This document shows positions 45,801-54,800 of a DNA stretch of 64,000 nt, piece by piece; position 1 is the first letter of the stretch, and each line of letters starts with the position of its first letter. The DNA lies in assembly GCA_034336665.1 (NCBI GenBank), contig CM067592.1:56410473-56474472 (forward strand), written 5' to 3'. This DNA comes from Luscinia megarhynchos (Eukaryota > Chordata > Aves > Passeriformes > Turdidae). The notes beneath the pieces were generated by a model. The model made no database searches. It was not told the origin of the DNA and saw only the letters and a program-made list of their open reading frames with translations. The position numbers and the translations under genes were made by a program.

Positions 45801-48800
45801 AAAGTAGGGCATTTATCAAACAATTTTAAAAAGTTATCTTTCCATGCTCTTAACAAAGTGAGATTGTCAGAGGAATGATACACACAACTGGTGAAATAAC
45901 CACTTCCAAAACCTGCAAATCCCCCTCATGGCAAGTACAAAACTTCCAAAACAGCTGCTGTGTACTCATATCCGGCATTTAATTAACAAAATACTGATAA
46001 TTTCTGGATTTATATTTTATTTGCTAATTCTTAAAAACCAGAATTACAAGTCTATTCTTAAATCGATTTTAGCCACTGACATTTATTTCATTGGCCTGCA
46101 GTAAAAACACTCTGCTTGTCTGAAGGTCTGTGAAGTCACAGACCTTGTCAGAAAGGCATAAAAGTGCCCTAGCCATGTTAAGCTTTTTTGCTAATTTTAC
46201 TGACTAAGTGCAAATAGCTATTGCTCTGGCAAGTAACAGGAAATTAAACATTGTCAATAAGGAAGTGCAAATGTATTTTCATTCCAAATTATGTAAGAAA
46301 GAATTTGGAAATCTCTACAAAAGCTGGGGAAAGATCCAGTTACAAGTGCAAAATATGTTCAAGTTAGTTTTGTTCTATTGTACTGTGGGCTGTGTCTTAC
46401 AGAAAAACAAGTATCTTTTGCAGTTATGTCCATGCACTGCCACTACAAAAGAATTCTGATGAACCCAGAATGAGTGTTCTAACAAAGTACTAAATTTATT
46501 GTATAGAGAGTACTGTCATCCCTGCATCCCTAGAGTATCTTCTTTCATGAAATTCAAGTGCTGTGTAAGAAAAAAAAAGTATCCCATAAAGAGTTTTGTA
46601 TCAATGAGTCCTGTACAATCAGTATGCAGTCTGTACGCTGACAGAACCTACTTTTAGCATTGCTTTATCAGCAGGACATATGATCAAATAGGCTTTCAGT
46701 GCTCTAGTTCTCCCAGCCTCTACTGTTACACGATTATTTTGCTTCTACTAATCAGTAACTGCCTCATCAGCAGCCGTGAGGAAACAATCCCATAAGCAAA
46801 TACATGTACAGAATTTTTTACCACATGCCTGGTGTCCTAGTTCATGTGACACAATTAAGGCAATAATTGCCTTCTTGCTTGTGAATTCATCACTTGGGAG
46901 GTTCATCAATGATGCTTCTTGGAAAATCATTAGCCCCCAGTTTTCCATACCACCTGCTCCAAAATCAGGCAGGGCGACCAGATCTGAATTGATTCAAACA
47001 GACACACATACACAAAAAGTTATCTTAAACATTTTCATAAATAAAATGCTCAGATGATTTTAATGCTCACATTGGCTCAGCACCCCTCTGAAGGATGCCA
47101 CATTGTAGTGCTTCTTTGTAGTATTACAGCAACACTTGCAAATGATCACTGAAATTTCTTCCTGTCATGTTTTCTACCTGTGATGCCATTCTTTCAGGAA
47201 CCCACATAATTAATTCCCACAAAGCCCAGATCTGTACTGTATCTTCTACATGCAAATGTTCTGAATGAAAATGGAGGTTAGAAGAGAATATATTCACTGC
47301 TGGCTGTCAGAAATCTTCCTCGATGAGCTTCTCCTGTGTTTGGGTAAGATAATAATTACCTCTCTCTTCAGCCTAGCACCTGATAAAAAAGAAGTCTTGT
47401 TCTTTCAGCTGCATGAGTAGAGGTATCTTTTCCACTCTTGTTTGAGAGGTGCCTTAGAAAGATCATCTCTTTATTTATACAGTAAGACTGTAATCTTTGT
47501 GCTGCCCCTTCTGCATTATGCACAGGCATTAGTTTTCCAGTCCAAACATGTGACCCAGACAAAACATCAGGGTCTCAAGCAAAGATACACTGTTTAAACT
47601 CGGCAGCAAAGACAAAAATTTGGAAAAAAAAAAGGTATGCAGAACATTTAGAAGCAGCTGACCACAAGAAAGCTGCAGTCCAAGAACAAGGCAATTAATG
47701 CAAGCATGATGCTGAATCCCATCACAGGTAGGCTGCATCTCAACTGGGATTATTGTCTCATCCTACAACAAAGGAATTCCACTTTTGATGAGGCAGCCCT
47801 TATCCAGCCTCGAGGCAAGAAGCTTCACTTACAACTGAATTAAAATCAGGTGTAGACAAACCCTTAAAGACCCCCGGGTTTAAATGTGTTTATTCTTCAT
47901 TTTAAATTTTGAGTTTGCAATAGAAATCTCTTGCATTTACTCTTTCTTGGTCTAATTTTACTATTTTTTAAGTGAAACTTCAAAGAAAGACACTGGGAAA
48001 TCCAGTGTTCTGCATTACAGTGGGGATTGTAATGGTATTAAAGCCTTCTCTGAAACTGAAATCCTATCTAGCAGAAGTCTACAACTTCCTGTTTGGAAGT
48101 TCCTCTGCTTCTGTTGTGTAATAGTTTTATGTTAATGAATGAATGCATCAACATTGCTGCTAAACAGAAGAATACAAGCTTGAAAGAGAATAGTCTACAG
48201 CCCTTGACTAGCTTGTAAGATTACTAAAACAAGAAAATTTAAAGAGTGAAGACTGCATATATTGCATTTTCCAAAAGAAGTGCAGTGAGTCATTCTGCAA
48301 GTTACTAGAAATATATTGGGAGATAATAAATTTACACAGATTAACATTTTTAAAATTTATTTCAAGTGCCAAATTACATACCTGATGAATCAACAAACTG
48401 TACAGAAAAGAGGGAAATTCCTTTCCCTCAATCCTGCAATCTGCTAAAATCATTGGCAGCTCCAAAATTAATTTTAGATAAGAACTGTTTTCTGTTTTCT
48501 CAGTATTCTACCCATTTTCCCATAAAACTTATGCTGAAACCTCTGGGAATCCAAGTACAAGTAGCAAAAAACTGTACAGTGAAACTACATGGTATCATCA
48601 TTTTTCTTGACTGAAGCTTGACTGAACCAACTTATCCAATGTCCACTTGAAGTATAAACAATGTTTTCCTGCAGGGCAGTCCTCCCTGTTTTTCTGGGGA
48701 GGAATGTGCAGGAGCATACACCCAAGGCAAGACAGGAAGACACCAAAGAAAGCAAGGAATGCTTTGTGGGGCACAGGCTACATACAGACAGCATGGAGTC

Positions 48801-51800
48801 ACTAGGAGGACACAGGAGCAACATCCTTGCATGCTGTGGTCTGTGACCCCAAAGACAGCCACGTGACTGAACTACTCCTTTCTCTCCACTTTGTTGTCCC
48901 ACCTGCCCCTTTTATTAGGAAAATAGGCTTTAAAAGAATGAGTGGAAGGCAAAGGTAAGAGTGCTGAATTGAGGTTAATAAAAGCCACAAGATAGAAAGG
49001 AGAATTCAGTGATTTAAATTTAGGAATTTCATTCCATGAATGTGGTAAGCTGTACAAGAAGAACCCTGGGAAAAAAACCCCATAGCTTCTGTGAACATTA
49101 CACCATCAGCAGCCATTTCTGACCCATTTCAGAAAGCAAGCCATCTCACCTGTCTTTGGCAGAGGGTAGCTGACATTCAGTATGTCTTCCAGAAATGAAA
49201 ATATTTGGCCAGTGATATTTAAAGCATAGTCAACATACCCATTTTTAATTGCCTCCTTCCGAGCCCAAATACGTATCTGCAATAAAACAAGGAAGAGTTA
49301 TTTTAAACAACCTTCACATTTCATTTTCTTTGCTTCTTTCCATTGTTGGAAAAATGCTGTCTGTCCACACCAGACCATGCAATGAAGCTTTTAATTAGAA
49401 AAAATCCAACTGAAGTTTTACTGGACCTAACAAAATGCAGCACAGACCCTGATCCTGCTAAAATCTAGGAGAGCTTCAGTACCTCAAAAGGATAGTGATT
49501 TGAATACAACTATACATTGCAGGAACAAATGAAGTTATAGCTTTTATTTTCTTAAGTGAAAAATGCTGTAAAACTATTCAGAATTACACATCTTAAACCA
49601 CTGTATTCAGTGAGTGTGTCTGAGTGGCAAGCTTGCATTTAGCCTGCCTGAAGAGAGAGAAATAAATGTCCAGAGAGCTTTTGCAGTCTCAACACTTACA
49701 TTTCTCCTCCTGAACTTTCTCCCAGACCAGTGGCCTCCCCTTTGCTGGAGAGAGCAGGTGACACTTGAACAGGTGACAACCCTACCTCTGAGAAATGAAG
49801 GCCACAGCAGCAAGAAACCTTTCCTCTCCTGAGCCTGATACTGAAAAGAGCAGCTGCTTGCTCAAAAGTGATGGAGTAGCCTGAGAAAAGGTTTATATCT
49901 CCATCTCCGAACAAGAGACCCCCTGCCAGGTGCCCAGCAGCTAAAAACCTTCACATTTCTTGCATCTAAATGCATTGCATGATCTCACAAGGAGCTGCAG
50001 AGCCAGCCCTAAGTGCATAATTGGGAACCATCAGCATCTAATTATAATGAAAAAAAAACCACTTAAGCATATTCAATCATCAGAGGCCCTCTTTTCAGCC
50101 AAGGCTCCAGAAGAGATTCAAAGGCCTGATCACTTCATTTTGCAAAATCTAAACACAACTAGCATCTTAAAATCCTAATCCTAGTATGAGCTTTGAGTGT
50201 TTCAGATTACCAGAAACATCAAAACAGGCACAATAGCACGCTCACACAAATACTGTGGAGGCATAAACTGACATCTCTGTCCAAAACCAAGGGGTGAAAT
50301 ATGCTCTCCACTCAATCTCACAAACACAGGCGGTGCCTTTTCCCTCTGAAAAACAGCTTGTTTGAATACACTGCTCTGCTGAGTCCTGACAGTCCAAGAA
50401 CTAGGCCCAGGAAAAAGCCACCACAGCCATAGCTGTAAGCATCCAACAAGGTCAACATAGGAGATGGCAGGTCTGACACACCAAATCCAATCTTCCCTTT
50501 AAAAAAGATTCAACACTCTTCTCTTGAGACAATCTCTGCACTGTCCATTTACATTGTCCCACCTTTCCCCAGTACGATGAGATTGAACTAACCATAAAGT
50601 GCTCTCATTTAATAAGGAGATAAAGTAAATTCTGTCTTTAATAGCTGTGTGCTTGAACTTATCTTGGAAAAACTTGACACATCTTTTCCCTGTTGACTTT
50701 GAGCAAAGGCAACGAAACTGAAGCAACTTACAAGCAAAACTGAATACTCACAGATGAAAAAACTTCAAACCTAAACCAGTCACTTTTGGAGGCTAAAAAC
50801 TGTGCAGACAGTGGAACAGAAGGTTAATACACTAGTATACAAAATGTTTGGAGCACAGTATTACTCCTACTGATGTCCCCATGTGGCTCCTCCAAGGACC
50901 TTGAGGAACAAGGCTTCAGTGAACCACTGAACATCAGTGGTTTGTCACAGCAGTGGAAATGGGCGTGTTTTCCAACTAAGACACTTAAGAAAGTAAGAAG
51001 ATTGTGAATTACAACCAGTACTTTCTGCAGAGTAGCTGCTCCTAGATATTAACATGTATAGGCCATACCTACTTGTGCAGTTGTATGAAATGAACAGGAC
51101 AAGACAATAAACTAATTGTCCCAAAGGAAAGATTTCTGCAGAAATATCTATGGGACAAATGCTAGCAGTTTTGCAATGTAAGCAGATAGTTTGGGAATGG
51201 TATTTAGCACAGTTAATGTCTGAGATGTCTTCAAACCACATGATGCACCAGAGGGCCACCTTTTGTTGTAAATTCCTGCAATGTGCTGGGCAGCCTCATA
51301 CCTACCTCATTGCCCCGCTCCGTTCTGCTGACATAACCGAAATCACAAATCACAAAAGCAGTCAAGTAAGTTGACATTTTCAGTGAGGTGTTAAATGTGG
51401 TAACTGTCCACAGGCTTCCATTTTCATCCTTCACTTCAGATACATCTAGAAAAAAAGTCAAAGAAATACTCAAACCAAAGTTCTTCCATAATAAACAAGC
51501 AGTTTTGTGTTTTCTGCATAGGTTTTTTTTTTTTTCTTACCCCTTTCTTCAATATGGTGTATTCCTGCACTAACTCATATGTTTATGGTAGAAGGAAAGC
51601 AGCCAGATTTGTTTCTACTGACATATATCAGAGTCGTGACCTGCCATGCAAACAGCCAAAATCCATTCTTGGGCTTCTTAACTGGAGTCTTGGAAGAATA
51701 TCAAACTCCATCAATTTTAAGTTTTGGGCAAGCTGAGGACAATTTATCCCATGCTACCTATCTAAAACATATAACCTGTTATGATCAAAATATTGGTCAG

Positions 51801-54800
51801 GTCTGCCTAAAAATTATTAAATACTTAACCAGATATCTTCCCTCTAAGTAAGGAGGACATAGGCAAGATTCTTTGGGGTAGAAAATGCTTCCAATGATTC
51901 TCATACCAATCCCACTTATTATAATTCCTAAGTGACTTGGTTTCCATGCAAATTACTTTTATAGCTGAAAATTATTTAGTCGAAAAATAAAGATTCATGG
52001 CATTAAATGCAAAAAAAAGAAGGAGACAGGAGACCCAATGGATTTCCCTAGGAATGCTAATTTACAAAATTTGTTTGGGATTTTGTATCCCACAGACATT
52101 CCACATGAGATCCCAGAAAGGGACAGAAGGAGCATCTCCAGAGATGCCTTATAGTCCTTCTGTTCTTTCTCTGCAAGTACAGAGGAAGCTAGAATGTCTC
52201 TGCCTGGAAAAAAATTGTTGTGTGTGTAAATATCTTAACATCTATTGAGAATTAAAGTAATCCCTTGATGTCACAAATACAGGCTTTGCATTCTTGGGGC
52301 TGCCATTTCGCTTTAAAATATTGTCACACAGTAAGACAGACACACTAAGTAAGCAGCAAATACCAGAAATCAACTACTGTGCAGCCTCCAGCAGGCAGAG
52401 GAGAGCACACCACAACAGATAAAATAATTTGACAAAATGGTTACCATCAGAGTCAAAATTATAAATAACAGTGCTCAAATTTTTAAGTTCACAGGCACAG
52501 ATTTTCTGTATCTTTTGAAGACATTAGCAAATGGACAACAGAACACATTTTTGGATGTCATAAACTTCTCAGATGAATGGCATCCTTTTTAAAAGTAATG
52601 TAGGGGGAGAAAAAAAACATACATCAGCTTGTTGTTTACCTACCAATAGCAGGCATGTTGGAAAGAGCCACATAGCTTGGGTCATGGATAATTCTGATAT
52701 TAAATGTGGCCTTCATGGCAGGTTCATCAAAACATGGGTAAACTCTCCTGGCATACGTTGGTTCCATTTGGGAGGCAATGAGCATGCTGTGTTAAAAATG
52801 CAAATAAGATTAATCCAGCATGCTACAGCTGACCAAAATACATATATAACACATAGAGACAACAAATTAGAAAAAGCAGCAAGTGAAGAATGTAGATATG
52901 CAGATTTGGAAACATTTAAGATTTTTTTATCGGGAACTTACTCAATAATCTTTGTATCCCATCATAACTCTAAATGTAGAGCATTGACTTCTAATCCATC
53001 TGTATTTACTAAATACTAAAATACCGATTTGTACTTAATACTTATTAATTGTTAAATATTAAAACCTTAAATGTACTGTTGGAGTGATCACTGACTCTTC
53101 TCCAAGATATGCTTGCTGGAAGCAAAAGATAAATCAATGTCTTGTGGCAGAACTCGCAATAATCTGTACATCTGAGCTGTTCATATGAGGGCATCTGTAC
53201 CAAGAATTAGAAAAAATACACACACAATGGTCCTCAAAGCTCCATACCTGCCAGCCAAGCAGTACCAGCACCTGGACACACAAGAACAGCATAATCTCCT
53301 GCTTCTGTGACCTCACTACAACAGGGCAAATATTTTTCTGCTGTACTTGAGGTGTTCCCCAAGAGTTTATTCACATCAGGGTCAGAACACTCATTCTTAG
53401 CGCTGAGGCATCCCAAAGAAGCCAGGAGCCATCAGGAGCCATCAGGTGTCATCAGTATCTGTAACTCCAGTGTGCAAGGACTCAGATCTGTACTACATTC
53501 CAGTAATTGGTGCAGAAGCAACGAACAAAAATCAGTGCAAATACTGTGTTCAGTTACATTTTGGAATGCCTGTTCAGCCTGATCCAGTCAGGTATTTTTT
53601 TATGTGCAGAGTGGTTTCCAAGCAAAATTCCAAAAGGATTTTGAAATATTGATGTGAACAGTGACATGCATAAACTCTGTACTTCATAGAACAGATCCTC
53701 TAGCCCTGAAGCAGCATACATGAGCTCGTTCATGGCAGTACAAGATCTCTGCGCAGATCAGATGGGTAGTAGGAATTGTCAGCAACAGTAGAGACTCATA
53801 CAGTCATCAGCGGTCAAGCTGACAAAAAAAAAATTTCTGTGTTGAATATTCAGTGAAGTTGGAGCTTTTGTTTATTCTTTTTCCACAGAGGCAAGGTTAA
53901 GGCTTCTGAAAACAGCTGTCGCTCTGAACAGCTTTCCCGCCCAGCGCAACAGCAGAGGGGTTAGCTGACCAAGAAACATGACCAACAGAACAGAAAATTC
54001 AGGTGGAACAAACATTTCAGGGCCTTCACTTCTCACAGCTTGCCTTGCTCAGACTCTTCTGAAATGAGAGGTCTGCAGTGGCTCCTCAAGCAGAAATCAC
54101 AAGACGCACTAAGGTTTCTAGTGCATGTCTACCACAGCTGCAGGCTTCAGTCAGGTGCTGAGCTCAGGAAGCCTCTGAGGATGCTGACCCATGGGTCTGC
54201 TCAAGACTCACATGAGCCACTTTAGAAAAATTACAGGGCAGTCTGCTGGAGGTGGAAGTCTCCTTGCAAAACAGTAACTGGCTTTGTACTTCCAGCTGAA
54301 GGGCACTGAAAGTTTGTATATCACTCCTCATCTATGTAATCCACTAGAATCCAGCTTTTTCCATCGTGAGTACCTTGACAGACCTCACAAATCATTCAAA
54401 ATGTGTCTACTTCAAAAAAAAGAATGCAAAACCCTTTCAGTGTTATTGGAACCCGTCAGGTTAGGAAATGGCTGGTAAACTGATGACCTAAATCTTAGTG
54501 AAAGAAAAGTAACAAGATACTATTGCATACCCTTGATTCAAAGAAAACCTTTTTTAAAGCAGAAAAAATATGCAAAATCATTCACTAATATCAGTTATGT
54601 GTTCAGGAACAAATAAGAAAACATTACATAACATCTGCACTCAGTGGATTTTCTTTGATTTATTCTATTGTCTAAATACCAATGTCATCTTTTTAACCAG
54701 ACTGCAATCTCATATTTCATTAGTGTTTTGTGATGAGCTAAGAATGAAAAGGAATATTTGTCATAAACCCTCTAAACAACTAAAAAATTAGTTATACACA

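Noticed and set aside
46804..46828. Reading exon 5 onward past HELGHQ to the GT seven bases later
   Set aside because: It leaves the frame wrong for exon 6, whose [11 protein letters not shown] must follow HELGHQ directly.
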